From NCBI RefSeq assembly GCF_037546065.1, contig NZ_JAWMWG010000001.1:62001-126000 (forward strand): a stretch of DNA of 64,000 nt. Reading direction: 5' to 3'. Below, piece by piece: positions 25,070 through 34,078 of the stretch; the stretch's first letter is position 1, and the number at the start of each line of letters is the position of its first letter. This DNA is from Holzapfeliella saturejae (GTDB lineage Bacteria; Bacillota; Bacilli; Lactobacillales; Lactobacillaceae). The translations under genes and the position numbers were made by a program. The notes under the pieces were generated by a model. The model was not told where the DNA came from. It made no database searches and was given only the letters and a program-made list of their open reading frames with translations.

Positions 25070-26965
25070 TTAATCAGCTGTTTTCAATAGTTTCTTTTGG
25101 TAAACAAAAGCGACTAATACCGCTATAACCAGATATAAAACAACACAAATTGTGATTGGCAAAATACTTAATTGATAAATATTCACAGTTAAATAATTGA
25201 AGACTTCAAGTCCAATTAGTGTCGTTATTACTCCTGGGATCAATGGCATGATAAAGAGTGCTAGAACTTCTTTGAACAATGCCTTTTTGATAACTGATGG
25301 TTGAAAGCCTTGAGTTTGCATAGTTTGGTAGGTCGCTTTATCTTGTTTGAAAGATTGCCACTGTTTGAAGATTAAGATTGAAATGATTGTTATCAGTAGT
25401 GCCAAACTAATTCCAATTGCAAAAGTTTTCAAAATAGCAAATTCAGTACTTAAATTTCTAAAGTAAGTAATTCCTTGACCACCAACTTGGCTATTTCTCA
25501 TACCGCCAACTCTATCGTTACCCATCTTGTCGCCAAGCTGTAACTTTTCAATAGCCATTAGTGCTGGCCAGTTTTGTGCAATACCACCTTTGGTTTTAAT
25601 AAGTTGAATTTCATTTGAAGTTGCTTGAACTTGATCAAATTCTGATTGACTCATATCTTGATAAGTCACGTCTGTTGGTAATTCAAATGTGTTGATCCAG
25701 ATGTCATTATCGGGTTGAATAAGTTCATAAGATGAAGAAATGGTATGCTTCAATTCCGCTTTTGCATTTTCACCTTGATAACTTGTAGTCTTGTATCTTA
25801 AACGATTGCCATTAATCAGCGGTTGACCAAAATCAACAACTTTCAATTTTAACTGCTGTGTTTCTAATTCGTTTTTTAGCATGTATACATTCTTACCATC
25901 AACTTTGTAATGATAGGTGGTTTTTTCTTCAATAGGTAACTGCTTAACTGCTTCAGTAACTTCGGGCTGATGATTATAAATGACCGTATCATAAAAAGTA
26001 TTATCGTTAGCTCTTTCAATACTTACAGTTGTGACAGAATTTGTGACTGCTATAGCACCTACTGCAACTGCCAATAGTAGCGTTACTAAACTAAAGCCTT
26101 TAACGTGGTGAATCAATTTAGTGTTGAGTTGATTCAATGTGTTTTCATGAAGTTTACGTTTACTAAACCAAGGCCACTTCAATAGTAGTTGAATAACAGT
26201 TGGATAAAATGCATTAAAGACGCAATAAACTCCTGAAAGAATCGCAACAGATGTGATGATTAGTGCGAGAGATTGTGTTTGATAATTCAAAATATCGTGG
26301 CTTGCATAATAGGCAACTAAAAATCCAATAACACCTAAACCTAATTGAACAACTACTAGCCAAGGATTGCGATATTTTCGACTTTCTTCTTTGTGAATTT
26401 TTGGCATGATGCCACTAATGTGAACCTTGTTAACGATTAGACCTACAATGGGTAGGCCGACAAAGACAAGGATAAGATCAATCAAACTCAACAAGTGAAA
26501 ACCAACGAATCCTTTAAGGACAACTCCTTGTGTACTAGCTATTGAGAATCCAACTAGTTGTGACACTGCAATACCCACAAGAACGCCCAAGAATACCATC
26601 GAAATGCTAATCATTAATAGCTGAACTAAAGCTACCATGATTACTTTCGATTGTTTGTCACCTAAGCGCTGAGTAAGTTGCTTATTTTGTTGTGCCTGAT
26701 TTAATAAAAATCGGTTCAGATAACCCATGTATATCATGGTAATCATAATTAAGACGACTTCTCCCGTGATAAAAACGGGCGCGTCTTGTGTCATAATTAG
26801 CGTCTGATTGGTGCCTAATGTTTTAGTTAATGTTGAAAAAGTATAAATTAAGGTACTTAAAACTAATAGTCCTAAAAATAAAATACTGTATTTTTTGTAG
26901 TTTTGACGTAAATTTTCAAACGCCAGTTTCATAATTGCGCCAAACTTAATATGCTCTTGTGTCAT
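25070..26965 (-). CDS. BceB-like FtsX-family permease without an adjacent ATPase
   Basis: 631 residues with the BceB layout: about ten membrane helices with a large extracellular domain (~325-515) between helices 7 and 8. The start has AGGGGGG 8 nt upstream. The N-terminal membrane part (LAFENLRQNYKKYSILFLG) is divergent from the two paralogues downstream on the map. The extracellular domain shares LIKTKGGIAQNWPAL and VGGQGITYF with the permease at 29937-31811. Its promoter module is the one that precedes ATPase genes elsewhere in the cluster. It presumably depends on an ATPase from a neighbour and takes part in sensing or removing peptide antibiotics. Confidence 0.85.
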   Translation of the reverse strand: MTQEHIKFGAIMKLAFENLRQNYKKYSILFLGLLVLSTLIYTFSTLTKTLGTNQTLIMTQDAPVFITGEVVLIMITMIYMGYLNRFLLNQAQQNKQLTQRLGDKQSKVIMVALVQLLMISISMVFLGVLVGIAVSQLVGFSIASTQGVVLKGFVGFHLLSLIDLILVFVGLPIVGLIVNKVHISGIMPKIHKEESRKYRNPWLVVVQLGLGVIGFLVAYYASHDILNYQTQSLALIITSVAILSGVYCVFNAFYPTVIQLLLKWPWFSKRKLHENTLNQLNTKLIHHVKGFSLVTLLLAVAVGAIAVTNSVTTVSIERANDNTFYDTVIYNHQPEVTEAVKQLPIEEKTTYHYKVDGKNVYMLKNELETQQLKLKVVDFGQPLINGNRLRYKTTSYQGENAKAELKHTISSSYELIQPDNDIWINTFELPTDVTYQDMSQSEFDQVQATSNEIQLIKTKGGIAQNWPALMAIEKLQLGDKMGNDRVGGMRNSQVGGQGITYFRNLSTEFAILKTFAIGISLALLITIISILIFKQWQSFKQDKATYQTMQTQGFQPSVIKKALFKEVLALFIMPLIPGVITTLIGLEVFNYLTVNIYQLSILPITICVVLYLVIAVLVAFVYQKKLLKTAD

Positions 26966-27056
26966 AAATGATACCCCCCTGATTTGTTTACAATTTCTAT
27001 GCTAACAATCAGCAGCAGGTTGTTACATCGATTTAACTTACAATTTAGGCTTCAAT

Positions 27057-27072
27057 CTTACAATTTTGTAAG
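27057..27072 (-). promoter_or_regulatory. BceR-type operator, module 3
   Basis: CTTACAATTTTGTAAG is a perfect inverted repeat fitting TnACA-N4-TGTAA, the box known for BceR-like response regulators. A CTTACAA half-site lies 20 bp away at 27037. The distance to the start codon of the permease at 26965 equals that in the two other modules. Confidence 0.75.
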
Positions 27073-27109
27073 ATTTGGTTAAGAAACTAAAATTTTATTA
27101 ATCCAAAAC

Positions 27110-27138
27110 AAAAAGCCAACTCAATTAAGTTGGCTTTT
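27110..27138 (-). terminator. Terminator of BceAB module 2
   Basis: A stem of AAAAGCCAACT against AGTTGGCTTTT directly follows the permease stop. It is nearly the same as the terminator of module 1. Confidence 0.85.
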
Positions 27139-27139
27139 A

Positions 27140-29008
27140 TTATTTTCTTTTTCGTAAAACAATTGAACGATATATAAATAGTGTTAGTAGGTAGTATAAA
27201 AAGTATAACCCTAAGAAAATCGCAAGTGGAAACGGTATACGACTGTAAATGTTTGAAACCATTTGTTCAAATAATTTAAGTCCAAACAGCATATGCATCA
27301 CACCCATGGCACCAGGCAAGATGAACAAAATTGCTAATTCTCGTGCAATTGATTTCGTCATAGTACTTGATCTTGCACCAATTTTATCAAGCATTTCATA
27401 ACGCTGTTGATCTTGATGTGCACCACTTAAAATTTTGAAAATCAAAATCGAAGCTAACATCGTTAAAAATGAAATTCCTAAGAATAACCCGATAAATTGG
27501 AAAATAGATAAGACACTATTAGCCTGTTGATAAACATTAATTCCTTGTTGCATCCCAAATCCATCAGTTGGATTACGTACTTCGCCTTGCAAGTTAGTTA
27601 TTTTCTGCAATGGTATCAGATTTTGACGCATACTTGTTGTTTTTACAAATTTGATTTCACCCGCTGAACCAGATAACTGATCAAACGCTTGCTGCGACAC
27701 AAAATTAGTTTTAACAACATAGTCTCGTGACTCATTATCAACGACACCTGTACTTAATTGCTGACTATCATCTTTTTGTTGTGAATTGTAAGCACTTATC
27801 ATAGCTTGCCTAATATAGTCTTCAATTTCTTGTCCACTATAAGACTTCAAAGCATAGGTTAACGTTGTATCTGGACCAACACTTGTGTTTTGTAATTCAT
27901 TTATCGTGAATTTTTGATTATTAAGTTCTGAATCAATTCCATATAATGACCCGTCTACTATTTTATAGTGATAGTGTACTTGATCCGTGATAGATAGTTT
28001 TGAGAGTTGTTCGCTAACTTCTGGTGTTTCTTGATAGATTAAAACATCATAATATTCATGATCAGCCTGTTCAAAAGCAGTATCTCTCATCATCAAAGCA
28101 AGTGTGATTGCCCCAACTGCCATTGCAAATAAAATAGAGACAACTGATAGAATACGTGTGTAACTTGTAATTCTAAATTTTAACTGATTAAGGGTGAAAT
28201 TATTTAGTTTTCGGTTATTGAACCATGACCACTTCTTCAGTAAGTTGATAATCACTGGAAAAGATGATTTAAAAACAAAATAAGTTCCTAAAACAATACC
28301 AAATAAGATTATCCAAAACGCATTTAAAGCATTTGGAGCTTCTCTAATATGCAGAGATTCATAATAAGCCACTACTAATCCAGCCACACCAATAACAGCT
28401 TGGATTGCCAGTAGCCAGTTATTGCGACGATACGTCACTGGCTTTTTGTTACCTTTTAGCAAGCTCAAAACGGAAGTTGCTGAGATTTTAATTCGATTAA
28501 ATAAAGCCGCTAATAGAAATAAAACTGCAAAAAATAGTAATGTCCATAAAACAGCTGGTAAATGAAAACCGATGAATCCTTTAATAGATAGTCCTAGACT
28601 TGAAACTAATAAAGCACCAACAGCTTGTGTAACAAAAATCCCTAAAAATGATCCTATTAATGTTGCTAAAATCCCTAAAAATAGCGTTTCAATAAAAATC
28701 AAATTACCAATTTTAGAACTTTTAGCACCTAGCATCATAAATAATCCATAATCACGTTGTCGCATACTAAGTAAAAAGCTATTAGCGTAGGTTACATACA
28801 CTAGGGTAATAATTCCCAGCAAAACATTTCCAATTAAAAATAATTGTTTGACGATTTTAACGGTTGGATTATCATCTAAAAATCCTGGATTAGTCGAAAG
28901 TGACAAGAACATATAAAAAATAGCACTTGTTACAATTAATCCAGAAAATAAAACTAAGTAGTCTTTAAAACGGCTTTTCATTCCCGTTAACGATAGTTTA
29001 AATAGCAT
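27140..29008 (-). CDS. BceB-like peptide-sensing ABC permease (module 2)
   Basis: 622 residues with ten predicted helices. The N-terminal FtsX half (RSRFKDYLVLFSGLIVTSAI-like opening, SMRQRDYGLFMMLGAKSSKIG) and the last helices are almost the same as in the module 1 permease. The extracellular domain (~320-510, with YDVLIYQETPEVSEQLSKL) is clearly different, implying another peptide ligand. BceB proteins bind lipid II-targeting peptides, free the target using the partner ATPase, and report transport flux to a histidine kinase. It lies 18 nt after its ATPase gene. No kinase or regulator gene is in this window. Confidence 0.9.
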   Translation of the reverse strand: MLFKLSLTGMKSRFKDYLVLFSGLIVTSAIFYMFLSLSTNPGFLDDNPTVKIVKQLFLIGNVLLGIITLVYVTYANSFLLSMRQRDYGLFMMLGAKSSKIGNLIFIETLFLGILATLIGSFLGIFVTQAVGALLVSSLGLSIKGFIGFHLPAVLWTLLFFAVLFLLAALFNRIKISATSVLSLLKGNKKPVTYRRNNWLLAIQAVIGVAGLVVAYYESLHIREAPNALNAFWIILFGIVLGTYFVFKSSFPVIINLLKKWSWFNNRKLNNFTLNQLKFRITSYTRILSVVSILFAMAVGAITLALMMRDTAFEQADHEYYDVLIYQETPEVSEQLSKLSITDQVHYHYKIVDGSLYGIDSELNNQKFTINELQNTSVGPDTTLTYALKSYSGQEIEDYIRQAMISAYNSQQKDDSQQLSTGVVDNESRDYVVKTNFVSQQAFDQLSGSAGEIKFVKTTSMRQNLIPLQKITNLQGEVRNPTDGFGMQQGINVYQQANSVLSIFQFIGLFLGISFLTMLASILIFKILSGAHQDQQRYEMLDKIGARSSTMTKSIARELAILFILPGAMGVMHMLFGLKLFEQMVSNIYSRIPFPLAIFLGLYFLYYLLTLFIYRSIVLRKRK

Positions 29009-29026
29009 AGTTCTCCCCCCTTTGTG

Positions 29027-29785
29027 TTATTGTTCATATGTCCCAAGTGTTTGAATAATTTGTTGGTAAAAATCAGACCGTGATTGTTGTCCCCGCTTCA
29101 ATTCACGATGAATTTCACCATCTTTAATAAATAAAATACGTTGTGCATAACTAGCTGCTGCAGCATCGTGTGTAACCATCAAAATCGAAACTTGATCTTG
29201 CTTATTGAGTTGTTGCATGGTGTTCAATAATTCTTTGGCGCTTTTTGAATCCAATGCTCCTGTGGGTTCATCTCCAAAAAGAATTGATGGTTCATGAACT
29301 AAAGCTCGACTAGCTGCCACACGTTGCTTTTGTCCACCCGATATTTCAGATGGATATTTATCTAAAATCTCAGAAATTCCCAGCTTAACTGCGATTTTTT
29401 CGATTTTTGGCTGAATAGTTTTTGAAAAAATATTTTGTAATGATAAAGGTAATGCAATATTTTCACGACAAGATAAGTTTTCTAATAAGTTGAAATCTTG
29501 AAAGATAAACCCAATTTCACGTCCACGAAAATCAGCCATCTGATTTTTCTTTAATTGTGTAATATCTTGATTATTAATTTCAATTTGGCCACTTGTTGGC
29601 TTATCTAATGTTGATAATAGATTCAATAAGGTTGTTTTCCCTGAACCTGAAGCCCCCATAATTCCAATAAATTCACCTTTAGCCACTGAAAAATTAATCT
29701 CTTTTAAAGCTTGATACTGCTTTTCGTTACGCTTTCCATAAATTTTATTCACATTATGTACAGTTACAATTTGATTATCTGCCAT
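29027..29785 (-). CDS. BceA-like ABC ATPase (module 2)
   Basis: 252 residues, a MacB/BceA-type ATP-binding subunit. Walker A is GASGSGKTTLLNLLS, the Q-loop region GFIFQDFNLLENLS, the signature SGGQKQR, Walker B ILFGDEPTGALDSKS, and the switch histidine VTHDA. It drives the permease just downstream. It is close to identical with the module 1 ATPase, consistent with recent duplication. The upstream CCCCC stretch on the plus strand (GGGGG on the sense strand) is the ribosome site. Confidence 0.93.
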   Translation of the reverse strand: MADNQIVTVHNVNKIYGKRNEKQYQALKEINFSVAKGEFIGIMGASGSGKTTLLNLLSTLDKPTSGQIEINNQDITQLKKNQMADFRGREIGFIFQDFNLLENLSCRENIALPLSLQNIFSKTIQPKIEKIAVKLGISEILDKYPSEISGGQKQRVAASRALVHEPSILFGDEPTGALDSKSAKELLNTMQQLNKQDQVSILMVTHDAAAASYAQRILFIKDGEIHRELKRGQQSRSDFYQQIIQTLGTYEQ

Positions 29786-29876
29786 AGTAATTCCCCCTTG
29801 ATTTGTTTACATCTCTCATGCTAACAATCACGCTAAGGAGTTAACATCGATTAAGCTTACAATTTGAAGGGTTAGT

Positions 29877-29892
29877 CTTACAATTTTGTAAG
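29877..29892 (-). promoter_or_regulatory. BceR-type operator, module 2
   Basis: CTTACAATTTTGTAAG, the same 16-bp inverted repeat as in module 3, with a half-site 21 bp away at 29856. It starts about 92 bp upstream of the ATPase start, the same distance as in the other two modules. A conserved GATTGTTAGCAT stretch on the sense strand may be the extended -10. Confidence 0.75.
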
Positions 29893-29902
29893 GTAAGACA
29901 AT

Positions 29903-29936
29903 AAAAAAGCCAACTTAAATTAAGTTGGCTTTTTTA
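29903..29936 (-). terminator. Terminator of BceAB module 1
   Basis: A stem of AAAAAAGCCAACTTA against TAAGTTGGCTTTTTT directly follows the permease stop. Confidence 0.87.
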
Positions 29937-31811
29937 CTAGTTTCTTTTTCGTAAAACAATTGAACGATAAATTGACAATGTTAATAAGTAATACAAGAAG
30001 TAAAGTCCTAAGAAGATAATGATTGGCAACCAAGCCATACCATATATTCCTGGCACCATTAATTCAAATAATTTAAGACCAAACAGCATGTGCATTAATC
30101 CCATTAAACCTGGCAAGATAAATAATACAGCTAATTCTTTAGCAATAGATCGGGTCATAACTGAACGACGAGCACCAATCTTATCAAGCATTTGGTAACG
30201 TTGTTTGTCTTGGTGTGCACCACTTAAAATCTTGAAAATCAAAATTGAAGCTAACATTGTTAAGAAAGCAACACCTAAGAAGATACCCATAAATTGAAAA
30301 CTAGATAAGAGTGCATTAATATCTTTGTAATAGGTAATACCTTGACCACCAACATGATTTGATGCCATTCCGCCAGCAGAACCATTGGCAGCAACTGTAC
30401 TCAATTGTAAATTATCTAAATCAGTTAATGCTCGCCAATTTTGACGCATACCACCGGTAGTTTTAATTAACTGCACTTCATGTTCTTCTGCAGGAATACG
30501 ATTGAATGTGGTTTGATCAACATAATGATACTGAACACCATTTGGTGTTTCAAATCCGCCAGACCAAATCTGATTATCTGGGTGAATCATACTATAGGCA
30601 GATGAAATAAAATTATTAATGTCATTTTTGGCTTCATCACCTTGGCGAGTCACTAATTTATAAGCTGCTCGTCCACTATTTACTGCCCCTTCATTATCAA
30701 AAACTCTAGTTTTCACTGTTTGATTGGTTGCTTCACTAGCCAAAGCATATACATTTTGACCATCAACTTTGTAGTGGAACGTACTTTGTTCTTGAATCGG
30801 TAATTTTTCGGCTGCTGCTTTAACACTAGCTTCATCACTATAAATCGCTGTGTTATAAAAAGCAGCATTTTCAGTATTATCAAATGCCATATTACGCATT
30901 GATAATGAAACGGTAATCGCACCGACTGCCATCGCAAACAAAATAGAAACAACGGATAGAATTCGAGTATAATCTGTAATTCTGAATTTTAATTGGTTAA
31001 TTGTAAAGTTATTTAAGCCATGATGATTAAGGCGTTTCCATTTTCTTAACATGTTAATTAAGACAGTGAAAAATGACTTAAAGACTAAGAAAGTTCCCAC
31101 TACAATTCCAACTAACGCAATCCAAAAACCAAATGTTGAAAACTTATTGATGTTAAACATCGTATAATAAGCGACTGCTAATGCGCCAATACCAACGACT
31201 GCTTGTAACACCAATAGCGCTGGGTTACGACGATAGCTAACGGGTTTTTGATCACCTTTTAATAATGACAAAATCGGAATTGTGGATAATTTCAAACGAT
31301 TAAATAGTGCTGCTAAAAAGAATAGCACAAAGAAAAATAAAATCGTCCACAAGACAGCGGGAACATGTAAGCCAATAAAACCTTTAATTGAAAGGCCTAA
31401 ATTATTGACCAACAATCCAGCTACACCTTGTGTCGCAAAAACACCAATGACTGAACCAACAACGGTTGCCAAAACACCTAAGAATAAGGTTTCAACAAAG
31501 ATTAAGTTACCAATTTTTGAGCTATTGGCCCCAAGCATCATGAATAACCCATAATCTCGTTGTCGCATGCTGAGTAAGAAGCCATTTGCATAGATAACAT
31601 AGACTAATGTAATAATTCCCAGCAAAATATCACCGATAATAAATAATGTCCCAATCGATTTAACAGTTGGATTTTGATTTAAAAAGTCTGGATTGGTTGA
31701 AAGTGATAAGAACATATAAAAAATCGCACTTGTCACAATTAGTCCAGAAAATAAGACCAAATAGTCTTTAAATCGACTTCTAAGGCCTGATAATGCTAAT
31801 TTGAATAACAT
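29937..31811 (-). CDS. BceB-like peptide-sensing ABC permease (module 1)
   Basis: 624 residues. The membrane parts are near-identical with the permease at 27140-29008. The extracellular domain (~310-520) has a different sequence containing IHPDNQIWSGGFETPNGV, LIKTTGGMRQNWRAL and VGGQGITYY. Those motifs recur in the divergent permease at 25070-26965. It lies 14 nt downstream of its ATPase. As a family member it should form a BceA2B complex that protects lipid II and signals to a BceS-type kinase located elsewhere. Confidence 0.9.
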   Translation of the reverse strand: MLFKLALSGLRSRFKDYLVLFSGLIVTSAIFYMFLSLSTNPDFLNQNPTVKSIGTLFIIGDILLGIITLVYVIYANGFLLSMRQRDYGLFMMLGANSSKIGNLIFVETLFLGVLATVVGSVIGVFATQGVAGLLVNNLGLSIKGFIGLHVPAVLWTILFFFVLFFLAALFNRLKLSTIPILSLLKGDQKPVSYRRNPALLVLQAVVGIGALAVAYYTMFNINKFSTFGFWIALVGIVVGTFLVFKSFFTVLINMLRKWKRLNHHGLNNFTINQLKFRITDYTRILSVVSILFAMAVGAITVSLSMRNMAFDNTENAAFYNTAIYSDEASVKAAAEKLPIQEQSTFHYKVDGQNVYALASEATNQTVKTRVFDNEGAVNSGRAAYKLVTRQGDEAKNDINNFISSAYSMIHPDNQIWSGGFETPNGVQYHYVDQTTFNRIPAEEHEVQLIKTTGGMRQNWRALTDLDNLQLSTVAANGSAGGMASNHVGGQGITYYKDINALLSSFQFMGIFLGVAFLTMLASILIFKILSGAHQDKQRYQMLDKIGARRSVMTRSIAKELAVLFILPGLMGLMHMLFGLKLFELMVPGIYGMAWLPIIIFLGLYFLYYLLTLSIYRSIVLRKRN

Positions 31812-31825
31812 GTTAACGCTCCTTT

Positions 31826-32584
31826 TTATTGTTCATATGTTCCCAGTGTTTGAATAATTTCTTGATAAAAATCTGAACGTGAACTTTGCCCACGTCTTAA
31901 TTCACGATGAATTTCACCATCTTTAATAAATAGAATGCGTTGTGCATAACTAGCTGCTGCTGCATCGTGAGTTACCATTAAAATTGAAACCGCATCTTGT
32001 TCATTTAATTGTTGCATTGTGTTTAGCAATTCTTTAGCACTTTTTGAATCTAATGCTCCTGTTGGTTCATCCCCAAATAAAATTGATGGTTCATGAACTA
32101 AGGCCCGACTTGCTGCAACACGTTGTTTTTGTCCACCTGAAATTTCGGATGGGTATTTATTCAAGATATGTGTAATCCCTAGTTTTTGAGCTATTTTTTG
32201 AATTTTTGGTTTGATTTTTTTGGCCGAAACATTTTGTAAAGATAAGGGTAGTGCAATATTTTCGTAACAAGATAAATTTTCTAACAAGTTGAAATCTTGG
32301 AAGATAAAGCCAATTTCACGACCACGAAAATCGGCCATCCCGTTTTTTTGTAATTGAGTGATGTCTTGATTATTAATATAAATATGACCACTTGTTGGCT
32401 TATCTAGCGTCGACAACATGTTTAGTAAGGTCGTTTTACCAGAACCTGAAGCTCCCATAATCCCGATAAACTCTCCTTTTGCTACTGAAAAGTTAATATC
32501 TTTTAATGCTTGATATTTTTTTTCATTGCGTTTGCCATAAATTTTATTGATATTTTGTACTTTTACGATTTGATCGTTTGTCAT
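31826..32584 (-). CDS. BceA-like ABC ATPase (module 1)
   Basis: 252 residues. Walker A is GASGSGKTTLLNMLS, the signature SGGQKQR, Walker B ILFGDEPTGALDSKS, and the H-loop VTHDA. Most differences from the module 2 ATPase are conservative. It is the first gene of a two-gene operon with the permease. The ribosome site GGAGG precedes the ATG. A BceR-type operator upstream suggests induction by peptide antibiotics. Confidence 0.93.
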   Translation of the reverse strand: MTNDQIVKVQNINKIYGKRNEKKYQALKDINFSVAKGEFIGIMGASGSGKTTLLNMLSTLDKPTSGHIYINNQDITQLQKNGMADFRGREIGFIFQDFNLLENLSCYENIALPLSLQNVSAKKIKPKIQKIAQKLGITHILNKYPSEISGGQKQRVAASRALVHEPSILFGDEPTGALDSKSAKELLNTMQQLNEQDAVSILMVTHDAAAASYAQRILFIKDGEIHRELRRGQSSRSDFYQEIIQTLGTYEQ

Positions 32585-32675
32585 TTTCGTAACCTCCTAA
32601 TTGGTTTGCATCATAATCATATCACTTAGAATCTTTTCATTCCCATTTATTTACCTTACAAATTAATCAAAAAAT

Positions 32676-32691
32676 CTTACAGTTTTGTAAG
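32676..32691 (-). promoter_or_regulatory. BceR-type operator, module 1
   Basis: CTTACAGTTTTGTAAG fits TnACA-N4-TGTAA, with a half-site 21 bp away at 32655. Its position relative to the start codon matches modules 2 and 3, although the intervening sequence has diverged more. Confidence 0.72.
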
Positions 32692-32777
32692 ATAGTTGAT
32701 TTTTTGTGTTTTATTCGCTTTTTTGACCCATATTAGTTATGATGAGAATACTAAACTTATATAGATGAGGTGACTTA

Positions 32778-34046
32778 ATGCTCACAACTAACATTGAGAA
32801 AACAAAAGTCGTTGTGGCTGGTGTTGATGCTCAAAAATTCAACTTTGACTATGCCATTTCAGAGCTAAAAGAACTCGCTTTTGCCAACAACATGACAGTT
32901 AGTGCCACAATAACCCAAAAATTAGATAATCCCGTAGCTGGAACTTATTTTGGTAAAGGTAAATTAGAAGAATTAAAACAATTATGTGAACATAAAGATG
33001 TTCAAACGGTTGTTTTGAACGATGAATTAACGCCAACACAAATTCGCAATATCGAAAAGATAACAGAGCTCAAGGTAATTGATCGTACAGAATTAATCTT
33101 AGAAATTTTTGCACAACGTGCCAAGACTAAACAAGCAACTTTACAAGTTGGTCTTGCTCGTCTGCAGTATGCACTTCCTCGATTACACCCTTCAGAAAAC
33201 ACACTTGATCAACAACGTGGGGGTTCTGGCTTTGCTAACCGTGGGGCTGGTGAAACTAAACTTGAAATCAATCGTCGAACCATTCAAAAAGAAATCACTA
33301 GAATCAAACGTCAACTAGCAGATATTGAACAAACCACTTTTACACAACGTCAAGAACGTCAAAAAAGTGATTTACCAAAAGTTGCTTTGGTTGGGTATAC
33401 TAATGCGGGTAAATCTTCCACGATGAATGCCCTGATTAAAGCCTTCATCAAAAATCAAGAAGATAAAGCTGTATTCGAAAAAGACATGCTGTTTGCCACG
33501 CTTGATACTAGTGTGCGTCAAATTCGTTTGCCACACCACCGTGAATTTATTTTGAGTGATACAGTTGGTTTTGTTAGTCGTTTGCCACATAACTTGGTCG
33601 AAGCCTTTAAAGCAACATTACTTGAAGCCAAAGAAGCCGATTTAATTATCCAAGTTGTCGATTATTCTGACCCTAATTACCGTGAAATGATGGCAACGAC
33701 TGCTGAAGTCTTGAAAGAAATTGGAGCTAATGAAGTCCCAATGATTTTAGCATTCAACAAGGCAGATAAAACAGATACCCCTTATCCTCAAATCAACAGC
33801 GATGAAATTATTTATTCAGCAATTGAAAAACCATCAATTTTACAATTTTCTGAATTTATCCAAAAACAAATTTTCAAAGATTATGAAACAGTCGATTTAA
33901 AAATACCCGCTTCAGATGGTAAAACTTTAGCTTATTTACAAGGTAAAACCGAAATTATTTCACAAGAAATTGAAGAAGCTGATTTTTATATCAAAGCTGT
34001 TATTAATCCAAATGACAAAATTTGGTTAAAAGACTATCTCAAATAA
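32778..34046 (+). CDS. hflX: Ribosome-associated GTPase HflX
   Basis: 422 residues, the usual length. The N-terminal HflX domain carries GTYFGKGKLEELK and the linker LPRLHPSENTLDQQRGGSG. GTPase motifs follow: G1 GYTNAGKSS, G3 DTVGFVSRLPHNLVEAFKATL, and G4 NKAD. HflX splits stalled or hibernating 70S ribosomes, and in some Gram-positives it contributes to macrolide or lincosamide tolerance. It is a single gene on the plus strand with GAGGTGA before the ATG and a strong terminator after. Confidence 0.95.
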   Translation: MLTTNIEKTKVVVAGVDAQKFNFDYAISELKELAFANNMTVSATITQKLDNPVAGTYFGKGKLEELKQLCEHKDVQTVVLNDELTPTQIRNIEKITELKVIDRTELILEIFAQRAKTKQATLQVGLARLQYALPRLHPSENTLDQQRGGSGFANRGAGETKLEINRRTIQKEITRIKRQLADIEQTTFTQRQERQKSDLPKVALVGYTNAGKSSTMNALIKAFIKNQEDKAVFEKDMLFATLDTSVRQIRLPHHREFILSDTVGFVSRLPHNLVEAFKATLLEAKEADLIIQVVDYSDPNYREMMATTAEVLKEIGANEVPMILAFNKADKTDTPYPQINSDEIIYSAIEKPSILQFSEFIQKQIFKDYETVDLKIPASDGKTLAYLQGKTEIISQEIEEADFYIKAVINPNDKIWLKDYLK

Positions 34047-34078
34047 AAAATCTCACCTTAAAAGGTGAGATTTTTTTA
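34045..34078. terminator. Convergent terminator after hflX
   Basis: A stem of AAAAAATCTCACCTT against AAGGTGAGATTTTTT serves hflX and the oppositely oriented NatB-like gene. Confidence 0.9.
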
